The notes under the pieces were generated by a model. The model worked only from the letters and a program-made list of their open reading frames with translations. It was not told where the DNA came from and did no database searches. Source: Rhizophagus clarus (taxonomy: Eukaryota > Glomeromycota > Glomeromycetes > Glomerales > Glomeraceae). Taken from it: a stretch of 64,000 nucleotides of DNA. Made by a program: the position numbers and the translations under genes. The stretch is from NCBI GenBank assembly GCA_015698045.1, contig BLAL01000054.1, positions 744,001 to 808,000 of the forward strand, written 5' to 3'. This document shows positions 13,211-24,770 of the stretch, piece after piece (position 1 is the first letter of the stretch; each line of letters opens with the position of its first letter).

Positions 13211-13661
13211 AATGAAAAAAAAACAAATTAGTTGCATTCCATAAAAAAGAAAAAAGAGATCATCAGATGACTTGTACTATCTGATAATCTAATTTGCTAT
13301 TATGAAATAAAATAAAAAAAAAAATCAAAAAAATTTTTTTTTTAATGAATTAAATATCTCTAGGTAGATAAAATTGAACAGATCGAACAGATATCTGTTA
13401 AACTATTCAGTCAATCTGGTTAATCCAGTGACACAAAACAATTTATCAGATGAACTGATATCTATTGATCCATCTGGTCAATCTTATTACACAATCTGGT
13501 CAATCTGAATCCAGTCAATTTTTGGATGGATGACCAGATATCCAGATTAACAGATTTCAGAGCATACCTCTAGTGAGGGCTAACCTAAAAATCAGATTCC
13601 TATGATTGGCTATAAATTATATAATATATATAATATATTATTATTATTTATATATTAAAAT

Positions 13662-15605
13662 CAAGCAACTCTCCCTGCTGATCCCTCAGTCCAATATAAA
13701 GTTTTTAAACTTTTTCTGAGAAAGAGTCAACAGAACCAATATTTTCTTCACTATGTCACTACCCAACACTAAGGATACTAAGCGAGAATTCGTTAACATG
13801 ATACAAGCAAAAACTACAGTTAAACTTCTGGAAAAACTAGAGGGTGACAAACAAACTTTGCGAGATTTGTGGCCTCGCATAAGTTCCTGGAATATACAAG
13901 AAGATCAGCCCCGCCAGATACCTATAGGTTCTCAATACCCAGACCAACTACCACTAGAGTTGTCAAAATATTGGGATGTCTGTTTCTTTTTTATCGACTA
14001 TTGTCTTTGGATTTGTGCAGTCGCTTCTCAAGATGCTGTGTTGGCATACTACGAAATAGGCGTCCCATCTGAATCTAAAAAAGAAAAGGAGTTAACAATA
14101 GACGCACCAATTAAAAACTCTGATGATAACGTCTCGATGGATATAGAAATATCTCAACCAGAGGCGAACCAATTAACATCAAACACGACGCTGATAACAA
14201 AAGAATCGGAAGATGACACAAGTTTTCAGCCTGTTTTATCTAAATCGCAAAAGAAGAAACAATGCAAGAAGGCTAAGGTTGAACATGAAGCTGCTAAAGC
14301 TAACAAGAGTTCAGCTTCCTCTCTAGACCCCCTTGCCAAACGGTTTACTCCCCCCAAGCGAGACAAGATAACAGACAAAGAAATACTTACTTCTCCACCA
14401 GAAAAAAAGGTTAAGTCGCAAGACATGCCGAATATAAGAAAGGTGATCGAGAATAAAGCATCTACAGTCATTACTGGATATCTACCTGCTTATAATTCCC
14501 AGGCTTTCGTTCAAGATATCATAGTATACGACATTCCAGCTAAGTGGGACAATATCACAATTATAAATGCGCTATCTGAATGGGGAAAGGTCATCTCTAT
14601 GACTGTCAAGCGGCAGAAGAAATACAAGACACTTCGTGTCAAATTTGAGATGGTAGAATTGTTTAGGAATTACAAAAAACATTGGATAGCACCTCTTTTG
14701 GATATCTCTGTACGATAGTTTCTAGCGTCCTGATCCCTACAAGAACAAAAAGAACGCGAAAAGTACCAAGCTGCTATCATGAATCTCCCAGAGAGTATGA
14801 TGGTGGCTATGCTGGTTCACAAGGACAATGAAGTCTATTTAATATCCCACAACATTAACATGTTCAAAGAAATTAAATTACCAGATGGGAAGAGGAAAAT
14901 AATTGGTTATTTATCGAATTGGGACGACCTTCATCGGTTGATAAATTCACCAAGCGTTTGGAATGGTGAAACTGTTGATTGGACACGTCATACCTCTTCA
15001 TCTCACAACCCTAGGAAAGCGATAAAGTCTGACCGTAATAAGAGCAACGGGAAGACTCAAAGTACTAACATTTCCCCCCTAAATAACAGCACTGGAAGGT
15101 AGTCTACTAAGAAGGTTGCTACTGGTATTAATAATATTCCGCTAAACAACAGTAAAGGCCTGTCTTCTCACCAACAATATTCGTCCAGTACTAATACTCG
15201 ACAAGACTCTACAAATCCCGATTACGATGGCAAGAAATCCAAATCCAAGTCGAAAAGGTCCTCTACTTCAAAGAAAGCGATCTTAGCTGAGATCGCACAA
15301 ATGAACGAAGTATTGGAAACTCTATTGAAGAGAACGACCATTTGAGTAATCTAACATGGCGTTATTTATTGCGATAATGACCAACCGTTTTGATAGAATT
15401 TATTTTTTGGTACTAGATAGATCCAAATTTTATTTTTTTGACATATTTTCCATTTTATTTGTTATTAATAATTATGGGCAGTATGATTGGAATGGTTCTT
15501 AGACTATGAGCATAGCCTAGCACTTTTTGTAGGAGACTTATTGTAACCTATACATTTAGTAAATAAAGTTTATGCGCTATCAATACCTTAAAAGGAAAAA
15601 AAAAA
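13662..15605 (+). mobile_element. ORF1-only LINE-derived retroposon with intact target duplication
   Basis: A 1.94-kb insertion is flanked by an exact 14-bp direct repeat TTATATATTAAAAT (13648-13661 and 15606-15619). It starts CAAGCAACTCTCCCTGCTG and ends in a run of ten A, the hallmarks of LINE-type target-primed insertion. It carries one ORF1-like reading frame (13753-15345) and an approximately 250-nt 3' UTR, and no reverse transcriptase. The 5' end resembles that of the minus-strand copy near 24371. It is complete at both ends yet has no ORF2, so it was mobilised in trans. Confidence 0.85.
13753..15345 (+). pseudogene. LINE ORF1-like RNA-binding protein, three in-frame stops
   Basis: The single frame would give about 530 residues. 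An acidic, Lys-rich linker (KKKQCKKAKVE) is followed by an RRM-like core with IIVYDIPAKWDN and KRQKKYKTLRVKFEM around residues 250-305. The C-terminus is Ser/Lys-rich and ends in a short Leu/Glu helix. Stops interrupt it at 14716-14718 (TAG), 14731-14733 (TGA) and 15100-15102 (TAG). At the first two, the paralogue on the minus strand near 23200 has TGG (PVRWFPAAWSL), so both are G-to-A transitions. ORF1 proteins bind LINE RNA in the retrotransposition particle. The RRM assignment is by pattern recognition. Confidence 0.75.
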
Positions 15606-15619
15606 TTATATATTAAAAT

Positions 15620-16079
15620 AGTTTTTTGCAATTATCTTGCTATCTAATAACTCAATTTAACTAATCTTTTTTTATTTTGTAGGACTTATCAAAAGCTATA
15701 AAACAAAAAAAAATTCATAAAAATTGGATTACTAGATCATGAGTTAATTATATAAATATAATTATATATATTATTAAATATTTTTTTAACCAATTAAAAA
15801 TTGATCAGGTAGGAGGTGAGGGGGTAAGGATTACTAATTGAATGAAATCAGCTGATTTCTGGCATGCCCTTAAAAAATAGCGTTTACATTTTTTTTAAAA
15901 TTAAATACTTAAAAAACTATTTTAGCAGGTTTGCTTTTTCTTTTTTTAATTAAATGCTTATAAAAAAAGCATTTTTTGTAATTATTAGATACTTTTTTTA
16001 AAAAATTTGCCAGCATTTTTTTAACTAAATACTAAAAAACAGGTTTCTTTTAATCAAACGCTTAAAAAAAGTGATTTTT
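15620..16079. other. AT-rich spacer with AAACGCTTAAAAAA-type words
   Basis: No gene. The first half is AT-rich unique sequence. The second half, from about 15870, is built of degenerate ATTTTTTTTAA..TTAAATGCTTA units also seen at 9110-9170 and 10400-10750. Confidence 0.5.
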
Positions 16080-16231
16080 CAATCAAACGCTTAAAAAAAG
16101 TGATTTTTCAATCAAACGCTTAAAAAAAGTGATTTTTCAATCAAACGCTTAAAAAAAGTGATTTTTCAATCAAACGCTTAAAAAAAGTGATTTTTCAATC
16201 AAACGTTTAAAAAAAGTGATTTTTCAATCAA
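16080..16231. repeat. 29-bp tandem repeat, about five exact copies
   Basis: The unit CAATCAAACGCTTAAAAAAA followed by GTGATTTTT repeats with a period of exactly 29 bp, starting at 16080, 16109, 16138, 16167 and 16196, with a partial sixth copy. Only the last full copy differs (CGCTTA to CGTTTA). There are no unique spacers, so it is not a CRISPR array. The near-identity indicates recent expansion in an otherwise decayed region. Confidence 0.9.
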
Positions 16232-16232
16232 A

Positions 16233-17111
16233 TAAGGATGGTGTTGCAAATAGGTAATTGCAGAATAATTGTGATTTGTGATATTGCAAAACAATGTAGA
16301 TTTTGAAGTCTAAATGTCCGCAATTCTGCAACTTGCAATTGTCTGCAATTCTGAAAATATTCTGCAATATTGTAAAGAGCCGCTAGTACTACAATTCAAT
16401 TACAAAAATATTGCAAAATTGGGAATTGCAGATTTTTTTTAAAAAAAATATTTTTTTAAGCGTTTAATTAAAAACACTAAAAACATTTTTTTTAAAAATA
16501 CTTTTTCATATGAGATTTAATAAAAGATCATTTCGCAACATTTTTTTAAATAGATTAATGAAAAAATATTGCAAAACATTTTTTCATATACAATTTAGTT
16601 AAAAAAATATTTTGTAACATTTTTTTAATAGATTAATGAAAAAATATTACGAAACAATTTTTCATATACAATTTAGTTAAAAAAAACATTTCACAATGTT
16701 TTTTAATAGATTAATGAAAGAATGTTGTAAAATGTTTTTTCATATATAATTTAGTTAAATTCACAACATTTTTTTAATAGATTAATGAATAAACATTACA
16801 AAACGTTTTTCATATATAATTTAATAAAAAAAATATTTTGCAACTTTTTTTAGTAATTTAATGAAAAATGTTGTGAAACGTTTTACATTTAATAAAAAAA
16901 TGTTTCTTTGATTATTCAACATCAGTAATTTGATTTAGTTTTTAGTAATTATCAATATCAAATGGATTATTAAATGATCAATTAATTACAGCATATTTTT
17001 ACAGATATAATACCAAAACTGTAATTAATTCGCAGAGAAGTATAATCAGAATTGTAGAATTCAAATCTGCAATATTGGAAATTTTGGAAATTATTTGCAG
17101 ACCTATTTTTA
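16233..17111. mobile_element. Inverted relative of the TAAGGATGG element
   Basis: It starts TAAGGATGGTGTTGC and ends with a mutated complement (GCAGACCTATTTTTA). The internal order is the reverse of the 9181-10973 element: NTTGCAAT-rich block first, then CGTTTCGCAAC-type foldback units (16500-16900), then a TAATTAATTC..CAGAATT block. No clear 8-bp duplication is visible, so the boundaries are less certain. Confidence 0.55.
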
Positions 17112-17219
17112 CGTATAGATATTTTTGATGGAAAATTTTTTTTTTGAGATATCCCAAGATTTATGTAGAAAATGATTTTTTTTTTTTTATTCAAAGATCG
17201 TGTTATATTTATTGTTGAG

Positions 17220-19660
17220 TATTCAAATAAACACTATATACAATACTATATAACCCCCCTTAGCTTAGCTAAATGTATGTAATCCATAAATGAACTGAAC
17301 TACTAATCATAAGACCTATAAATAACAAACCAAAACATAATAAAACAAAATAAAATTGATACAGACAAAATAAAAAATAAACCAAAATAAAATAAAATAA
17401 AAACTATATATAAAATTAACTATTAATTAATCATCAACAAATCATCCATATCCTCTAATAAATTAACGTTATAAAAACCTGATAGTTTCTTAAATAACCA
17501 CGAGAAACTACTATCTGAATGGATTAATGCCCGCATTTGTAGAAATGTATGATCAAGAGTCTTTAAAAACCATTCTTCAGTTTATTACTGATGATAGGGG
17601 GTTTTAGCGGTAGTGCCAAATACAGATCATCAAAAATTGACGTATCTGAGGTATCGTCTAAAGATGTTACCTGTAACTGTAATTATAAGATACAGTGTTG
17701 TAAGTAATAAGTTGCAACCTAGCTTCTTCAGAATGCGAAAATTGTAATACCGTAATTGTGCTGTAATGTTGTAATTATGCCGTAATTATGATTAGCTTAT
17801 TTTATATAAAATCATTAATAAAATCATGACTTTTTTTATTAACAAAATCGTGACTCTTTTTTTATTAACAAATTATTTATTAACAAAATCATGGCTTTTT
17901 TTTATTAATAAAATTGCAGCTTTTTTTTTTATTAACAAAAATTATGGTTTTTTTTTATTAATAAAAATTGTGGCTTTTTTTTATTAATAAAAATTGTGGC
18001 TTTCTTTTATTAACAAAATTGTGGCTTTTTTTTATTAACAAAATCGGGCTCTTTTTTTATTAACAAATTATTTTATTAACAAAATCGTGGCTTTTTTTTA
18101 TTAATAAAATTACAAATTTTTTTTTATTAATAAAATTGCAGCTTATTTTTATTAACAAAAATTGCAGCTTATTTTTTAATAAAATCGTGACTTATGTTTT
18201 ATTAATAAAATCGTTTATTAATAAAAACGTGGCTTTTTTTTATTAATAAATCTAATAAATTGCAGCTTTCTTTATTAATAAAATCACAGCTTTTTTTATT
18301 AAAAAATGTTAATTAATCATTTTATTATTACTAATACGAATTAAAAAAATAAACGTTTTTAACATTTTTTTTAATACGAAATAAAAAATGTTATCACACT
18401 AATACTATATATATTAAAACTATGCTGCGGCACTATGTAGGGAGTTTTAACTTTCAGCATTGGGCCAAATGACTTTTGGCAGGCAACTTTAGGTGGCATT
18501 AAGGCATTACAGTCTAATTACAATATTACAGTCCAATTATAGTATTACGGTCTAATTACGGTATTACAAAAAGTGTCATAACTGTAATGCCGTATGTTAT
18601 AATATTACGGCATCATCTAATCAATTACGGCTAACATCTTTAGTATCGTCATCATTAAGTTCTTGAGAAAGAAGCATCTGTCACGTTATAGAAGCTGGAA
18701 GAGAGGAAAGTTTGTCCCTTTTAGTAATGCTATATTGCTGTTCCCATATAGCCATACGTTCACATCTTTGATGCCAAATGATTGATTTGAAGAGCCAAAT
18801 CAATCTAATTAGTAGTTTAGCGCAAAATGAGACTGTATGTCAATGTGTCATTTTAAATTATTGTTATATCATTTTGAACAAGATATTATCCATTTTTCCT
18901 ATTGCAGCACATTTAAGTAATTTGACAAAACCTGGGGACTGTATGGAGGTGCCTATCCATCTATCAATCGCACAAGTAACAAGGCTGGGTGAAGAGAGCG
19001 AATTGGAATACTAAGGAAGGGTATCAGCTAAAAAATCCCAAAGCAGCCCATAGATTAATTGTCGTAATAGCACCGTATGAGAGTAGGTAATTAAGTGTAG
19101 TGTGGTTTTATCTTCTTCTTCTTGATAAAATATACAAGTGAAGTTATGGTACAGGGATGGTTTGCATCTTTAGAGCCACCAGCCCACTGGTAGTTGATGG
19201 TAGAGAATCTTGATTACAAAACTCCATAGGGAGTTACGTCTAGATGACGTGTACCGAAAGTGTTTAACTTGCTTAAGAACAGCCCAAGTAACCTCCCATT
19301 AATATTGACAAGATCTTTGAATGAAAGCGTTAGCATTTACTCGTAAGTCTCTCCATTTACTGCACACTTGGACTTGCCTCATGGTGCTAAGAAAATTTCT
19401 CAACTTTTGCTTTATTGGAATCTCTTCAAAATGTGGGCAAAATCTATAATCCTGGGACTCAAAATTGAAGGATAAATGATGATGATGCAGTAATTCTATC
19501 CCCTTTTTTGCCAAATCATTTGTTAATTCATTTCATGGATTTCCAGCATAAGCTTTAACCTTGATTAACTCTAAATCTAATTCCCTATCCTTAATTAAAA
19601 GATCAATATAAATCAAAATAAAAGAATTATTAAACCCACGTGAACAAAATATATGACGAG
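17220..19660 (-). pseudogene. 3' part of a LINE ORF2 (RNase H and tail), decayed
   Basis: Minus-strand fragments read DLELIKVKAYAGNP, a stop, then NELTNDLAKKGIELL (about 19490-19600). This is the end of an RNase H domain as found in fungal LINE ORF2 proteins. A tail follows with a WHQRCERMAIWEQQ-like helix near 18750. The frame is broken repeatedly and interrupted by a hAT-like insertion (17659-18642). The sequence towards 17220 is probably the LINE 3' UTR. The reverse transcriptase domain is missing, so the copy is 5'-truncated. Confidence 0.6.
17659..18642. mobile_element. hAT-like element inside the LINE remnant
   Basis: An exact 8-bp duplication GTATCGTC lies at 17651-17658 and 18643-18650. 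The ends are inverted: TAAAGATGTTACC on the left and GGCTAACATCTTTA on the right. Next come TAATTACGGTATTAC-like subterminal words. The core (about 17815-18310) is an array of roughly 30-bp units of the type TTTTTTTATTAACAAAATCG followed by TGGC, again with CG decaying to TG or CA. No transposase is present. Removing it restores continuity of the flanking LINE sequence. Confidence 0.85.
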
Positions 19661-20118
19661 AACATAAAAATTTAGTAATTATTGCAATCGCGCAATGATT
19701 TTTTTTTGAATTTTCTAAGATTCATATAGGAAATAGAGATTTTTTTTTTGAGATTTTCCAAAAGTTTATATGAAATATTTTAATAGAAAATTTTTTTAGA
19801 TTTTGTAACATTTTAAAAAAATTTTTATTAAATTTATATTAAATAAATTAATATTATTAAAAAAATTAGATATTCAAAAGTCCAAGGCAAATTTTAATAC
19901 AAATTTAAAAGATCATTATATATATAACTATAAAATTACAATTAATAATAGTAGTTTTTCAATTTATTTATTATTAATTAATCAAAATTTAGTCTGATCT
20001 TTATGCACGTAACCTGATCTTAATATGCATATAAATAACTAAACGTGACTTTGTTTATTTTTCAAAAAATATAAACTTTTTCTTTCCTGTTTTGTTCTTA
20101 CTCTCATTACATTTTACA
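19661..20118. other. AT-rich spacer, no gene
   Basis: Only AT-rich sequence with T runs. I see no frame, repeat family or RNA gene here. It ends in the target site of the SINE that follows. Confidence 0.5.
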
Positions 20119-20262
20119 TTTTTTTTTTTTTTTTTTGGCGTTGATAACGCAGAAATCTTTATTGAAAATTAATGGATTACAAAATAATCTATATAATTTA
20201 ACCTAAAAACTGCTCCTATCCGGAGGATGAACCCCTCACAGACCGTTCAATCATATCGCCAA
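20119..20262 (-). mobile_element. SINE-like insertion with 15-bp target duplication
   Basis: A 144-bp insert is flanked by an exact 15-bp repeat TCATTACATTTTACA (20104-20118 and 20263-20277). On the minus strand it begins ATTGGCGATATGATTG and ends in an 18-nt poly(A) (poly(T) at 20119-20136). GGTTCATCC inside the 5' half resembles a pol III B box, so a tRNA-derived SINE is possible. It could also be a processed copy of a short transcript. Confidence 0.75.
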
Positions 20263-20277
20263 TCATTACATTTTACA

Positions 20278-20587
20278 GGTATATTAATTATTGTATTTTT
20301 ATCATTAAATTTATTGTACTGATTACTAAATATATTTTATTTTATAATATTTTTTTTTTTTTTATATTTAAAGGTGTTGAAGTTACATGACTTTATTTAA
20401 TAAATGCAAAGTGCTACGCACTTAGTATAAAATATTAAAAGCATACTTCTAACCCAAGGACCAGTCTAATCATCCACCTAAATAATTAAAATTAAATACA
20501 TATAAAAGAATAAAGGAGAAGGAAAACAAAAAAAAAAAAAATTCTATTATATCTGGAAAAAAAAGGTAAAAATCCTACTAATTATTA
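20278..20587. other. AT-rich flank and probable 3' UTR of ORF1 copy B
   Basis: No gene. The part near 20500-20560 is A-rich (ATAAAAGAATAAAGGAG) and resembles the sequence downstream of ORF1 copy C near 22510, so it is probably the 3' UTR of the decayed retroposon that follows on the minus strand. Confidence 0.4.
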
Positions 20588-22199
20588 CTAATCCTGGGAT
20601 TGTTTCTGAATAAAGTCCATTAAAACTGTCTTTAATTCTACAATCTTAGCATGCAATTGTCATTTTAACAGCTTTTTTAAAGAAGAAGTGCCTGTACTCT
20701 TTTCATTCATCTTCTGACTTTTCTTGTTCTTTCCTTCAGTTTTATGATCAGATAAAAATTGAGATGAATCCTTCAGCAAATTCCCTATAGGAACACAATT
20801 AGATCCAGTCGCAGATGAACCTGTCTTGAATCCTGAGCTAACTTTAATACGAGAAGGTAGCTCTGAGTTCAACTTGCTGGGTTTATCTTGCCCATAAGAA
20901 CTAGACCTCTAACTACTCCTTTTACATATAATAAAGAATGGCATGGTATGGTGACACCAACTGAGTTTTGCTCCATTCCAAAATGATTCTTTATGATGAT
21001 GTTTTGTAAATCCTCTTAACTTTCAAAGTAAACAATCATTTTATGCATACTATCTGAATTTTTAACTTCTTAAAAGCTTTAATATATAAGGGATTAATAA
21101 ATTTTGTTAGGTATTTTTTAACTGCCAGAGCATTAGTTGTTAAAGAATCTGGAGGACTTTCAACAACAGTCTGGAATTTTTCTTTTTTTTTATGTTCTTT
21201 AAAAGATCAGGAAGCAGAAAACTATCAGGCTACCACTGGTCCAAAAAAAGCTATTCAAAGGCAATCTTGTTTCTAAATACTAAATTTATGCATAATTTTT
21301 AACTTACACTGAATAGTTTTATACTTCTTCTGCTTCTTAACTGTTACAGAAATTACGCTATCCCAAGCCTTTAGATAATCTAGTATTGTAATATTCTTAC
21401 ACTTGGCAAAAACATCATAAATAAAGATATCGTGAATGTATTGACCTAAATTTGGATTAGGGTAATAGCCAGTTAAAATTTGTGTAGCATTATCACCTAG
21501 GTCCTTAGACAGTTTTTTAGTCTTCTTCTTCTTTGCCTTTGATGTAAAAAACTGGACACTAGATTTTAAAGAAAAACTAGAGGCAGACTGGGATATAGTT
21601 TGTGGCTGAGGTATTATAACAGGCATACAATCTGGTACAGGTATGTCAGGGATAACTTATTTCATAACTTTAGCCTTTTGTTTATCTTGCTTCTGTGATA
21701 TTCTATCTTCATTTCGATTGGTACTTGTTGATGCAGCACTGGATTGTAATTGGTGTTCTTTATTTATAGATATTTTCATATTCATAAATTCATCTGATAA
21801 TCGATTAAGATCATATATATGAGTCATCCAGTATATTCTTGAGTAAACTATTGTTCTTATACTAAGCTGCAGCAATCTTGAAAGTGTCTTTATGTACAAG
21901 AAAAGTAGCCTGTAAAGAAAATAAAGAAGGTTTCTATTATATTTTCTTTTATTCACTATCTTGGTAAGTCATTTTTTCACTATGTCTGGTACAAAGTATT
22001 TTAAGTATTAGTTCAGGTACTTCTCCTTACTCGCGTTTTTAGCAAATACTGAAAAGTGTTTAAGAGTCCATCCAAAACTTTGGTCATTTAGTATCATTTC
22101 AAAAGTAGAAAAAAAGTCATTCATTATTATAGCTTGTTTGATTTGAGATAAAATGACCTTGAAATCTGAGTCTACGTATATAACATATTCTGAAGTCAT
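20588..22199 (-). pseudogene. LINE ORF1-like protein, copy B, fragmented
   Basis: Pieces in several frames follow the layout of the other ORF1 copies. The N-terminal part is at 22008-22199, a Ser/Asn/Lys-rich linker at 21657-21956, an RRM-like core with FIYDVFAKCKN and VKKQKKYKTIQCKLKI at 21273-21626, and a Ser/Lys-rich tail with a final helix at 20588-20872. Multiple stops and frame changes separate the pieces. No reverse transcriptase accompanies it. Confidence 0.65.
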
Positions 22200-22622
22200 A
22201 TTCGTTCCACTATATACAGTTTTTGAAAAAATAAAAAATTATTTTTTGTTACGTTGTGAACTGCTCGAAATGGGAAAAGCTTTTTGTTATTTTATAATAT
22301 TAATTTTACCTTTTTTTAATATTACTAATGTTATTCTTTTTTTTTATGTTTTACTAATATCTCAACTTTAAAGGCTTTGGAGCCGCACTCTGTTTTATTA
22401 TGTAAAATGAGGGTACTTTATCATACCACTAGAATACAATTAACATTGCTTCGAGTCACAAGAACCCGTCTTACCATCAGCCTAGAACATTAACTACTAA
22501 AATAAAGGAATAAAGGAAACGAAAAAGAAAAAAGAAATATTATAGAAAATAAACTACCCTAAAACAACTAACTAGCTAGAAATGCATTTCCCGTCTATGA
22601 CTAACTTTCTGTTTCTAGTGTG

Positions 22623-24330
22623 CTAGCAATATAAACTAATGAGCTGTTTCAGCAAGTGCTTGATTTCCACCTTGTTAAGACTACCTGATTGCCCATTGCC
22701 AGACCTGCGTGATCCCTTGTTCGTGTGAGAAGTTGAACGTCCTGAAGACTTCTGAGACTGCGCAAAATTAAGCGAGTTAGTATTATTTTCTTGATTGTTA
22801 TTGATACGTAACTTGCGTGATCTAAGAGGCGTGCAGTTTGATCCAGTAACCACTGGGGAGGAGCCTGCCTTCTTGGAGGAGGAAGAGTTTGAGCCTGAGC
22901 CTGTAGCCTTAGGCTGTCGTCTTGGTGAACGAAAGGATGGGGTGGAATGTTTGCACCAAGTTAATTCTGTCTGCCTCTATATTTGATTCTTGGTTAAACG
23001 TCAGGACAACGCTTCCCATGTTGCGAAGTAGCCTATGAGAATCCTGGTACCATCCTGTTCTTGAACAATTTTGAAGGATTGAAGATTGCTTTCGTTGATG
23101 AAAGGAGCCAGAAGTGCCTTCGGAGAACAGTGACTCAATCGTCATATCTGCTGGGATATTTGTGATAGCTGCCTGAAATTTTTCGTGTTGTTTCCATTCA
23201 GAAAGAGACCAAGCTGCCGGGAACCATCGTACAGGAATAGAGCTGAGGGAAACCGTCCAGTCACCATTATTATATGCCTTTAGACAATTATGATTGAGTG
23301 TCAATCTAACCCTTGCTGTTTGGTATTTCTTCTGCACTTGCGTGCTGACAGATACCACTTTTCCCCATTTGTTAAGTTCGCTAAGAAGTTGATAATTTGT
23401 CCATTTGGCCGGTATGTCATAAACCACTAGGTCCAAGGTGAGGTTCTTGTCATTCTCCTTAGGTTGGTATCCTGTGATTATAAGGTTATTGTCTCCTGTA
23501 CTACTCTCGTTTTTGCGTTTCTTCGTTGTAAGCGTAGCGCTTCTATCATCACTTTTATCGCTACACTTTGCATTTACAGCCGGCTGTGTCAGTGGCTGTG
23601 AGAGCATGGGTTTTGGACTGTCAAGAGTGGGATCAATTGATGCAGTCGAAGAGTTGAGTGAGGCAGCTTCCTGTAGGAATTTATTTTTTTCTGCGCGCTT
23701 CTCTTGTTTCTTCAGCTTTTTCTTCTGATTCTTAGTCAAAACTGGTTTTCAGGAGGTAGAATTTGTGTCAGTGGTAATAGGGATTAGATCAGCTGTCGAG
23801 GACATCGATTGGTGCGAATGATCCACTTCCATTTCTAAATCCGGCAAATCAGCATGATCATTGGGCATATTCGCCATGCCTGTGTTGGTCAACTGGTCTG
23901 TCAACAGGTTGATTTCTGATTGGTGCCTTAATGTTTATGACTTGAGCAGTATATCCACCTCACGTGCAATCTTGTCGTAGGTGGGAAAGACGAGCTGTTC
24001 AAGAAGGATAGAGAAAAACCAGTGAGCCATAGTGGCTACGACGGTAGAAGCTACCACTTGTTGTTGGGAAGCTTTGGGCTTAACTGTTGATAAGCCTGGG
24101 TCTAGTCAGTATTGAGGTACTTTGTTGAAAAGCTCAGCCGCTCTAGGCGTGGTCACTGTTAGGCCTTCGCAAAGCTGAGGGAGTAAAGGTAAAGTAGATT
24201 GAAAAAAGTCAATAAGACTTCTTCTAAAAGAGTTTGCAGTCACTTTTTTGATAGTTTTTAGTGTGTCTGCGTCTATATCCTTAGAGAAAGGTGGGAAAAA
24301 ATTGTTAGAAAGTTCGCAAAAACTTTTCAA
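22623..24330 (-). pseudogene. LINE ORF1-like protein, copy C, broken
   Basis: The best preserved stretch (22909-23739) has a Lys-rich segment, the RRM-like core VVYDIPAKWTNYQLL and VQKKYQTARVRLTLN, and the PVRWFPAAWSLSEW block. N-terminal pieces run up to about 24330. The C-terminus (22623-22853) is Ser/Asn-rich and ends in a KHLLKQLISL helix. Several in-frame stops occur, for example just upstream of the KPVLTKNQKKK segment. The presumed 5' end of the retroposon near 24371 is recognisably similar to that of 13662. This copy preserves the Trp codons lost in the + strand copy. Confidence 0.7.
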
Positions 24331-24371
24331 AAATTTTGGGCTGAGTGATCAGCGGGAAGAGATCTGTATAT

Positions 24372-24770
24372 CTTATTTTTATTTCAATCTTACTAATATC
24401 ATCACGTATTTTTTTCTTTTATTTTTATAAATTTTATCAAATTCTTCATAATACTAATTTTTTGAATTCATGTATTTTATTATAATTATTATTAACTTTT
24501 TATATTTATGCTTTACTATTTATTTATTAAATATTACTAATTTTATCAGTTATATACTAACGTATTTTTTTTTTTTTTTTATTATTATTTATTATCAACA
24601 TGGTGGGTCGTGCTTGATAATACAAATATTAGGAAATACATTAAAATCTACATAAATATAGACTATCAATAAAATATTTCTCTATTAATTATATTATCTA
24701 TGCTACTACTCCTAAAGGAATACAGCCGACTAGTCACCATGAGTCAATGGTAACATAAGTCACGAAAAAC
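24372..24770. other. AT-rich spacer, no gene
   Basis: Short hydrophobic frames over T-rich DNA only. It separates the 5' end of ORF1 copy C from the 3' end of the ORF2 element. Confidence 0.5.

Larger units (their letters stand above)
11012..13572. mobile_element. hAT-like element carrying a 120-bp satellite
   Basis: An exact 8-bp duplication GTGAGGGC flanks the element (11004-11011 and 13573-13580). The ends are roughly inverted: TAGTGATGCGTTCTG on the left and the complement of TAGAGGTATGCTCTG on the right. Subterminal regions are full of short CAGATTGATC/ATCTGGT words on both sides. The core is a tandem satellite of about 120-bp units that was itself hit by the 11762-12666 element. No transposase is present. 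Short minus-strand frames within the satellite repeat the same peptide and are not genes. Confidence 0.75.

Noticed and set aside
11485..13237. Minus-strand 62-73 residue frames with a repeated YRLxDEKxxxxF peptide
   Set aside because: They are read-throughs of the 120-bp satellite, with the peptide repeating at the satellite period.
16080..16231. CRISPR-like array of 29-bp repeats
   Set aside because: The units abut with no unique spacers; it is a plain tandem repeat in eukaryotic DNA.
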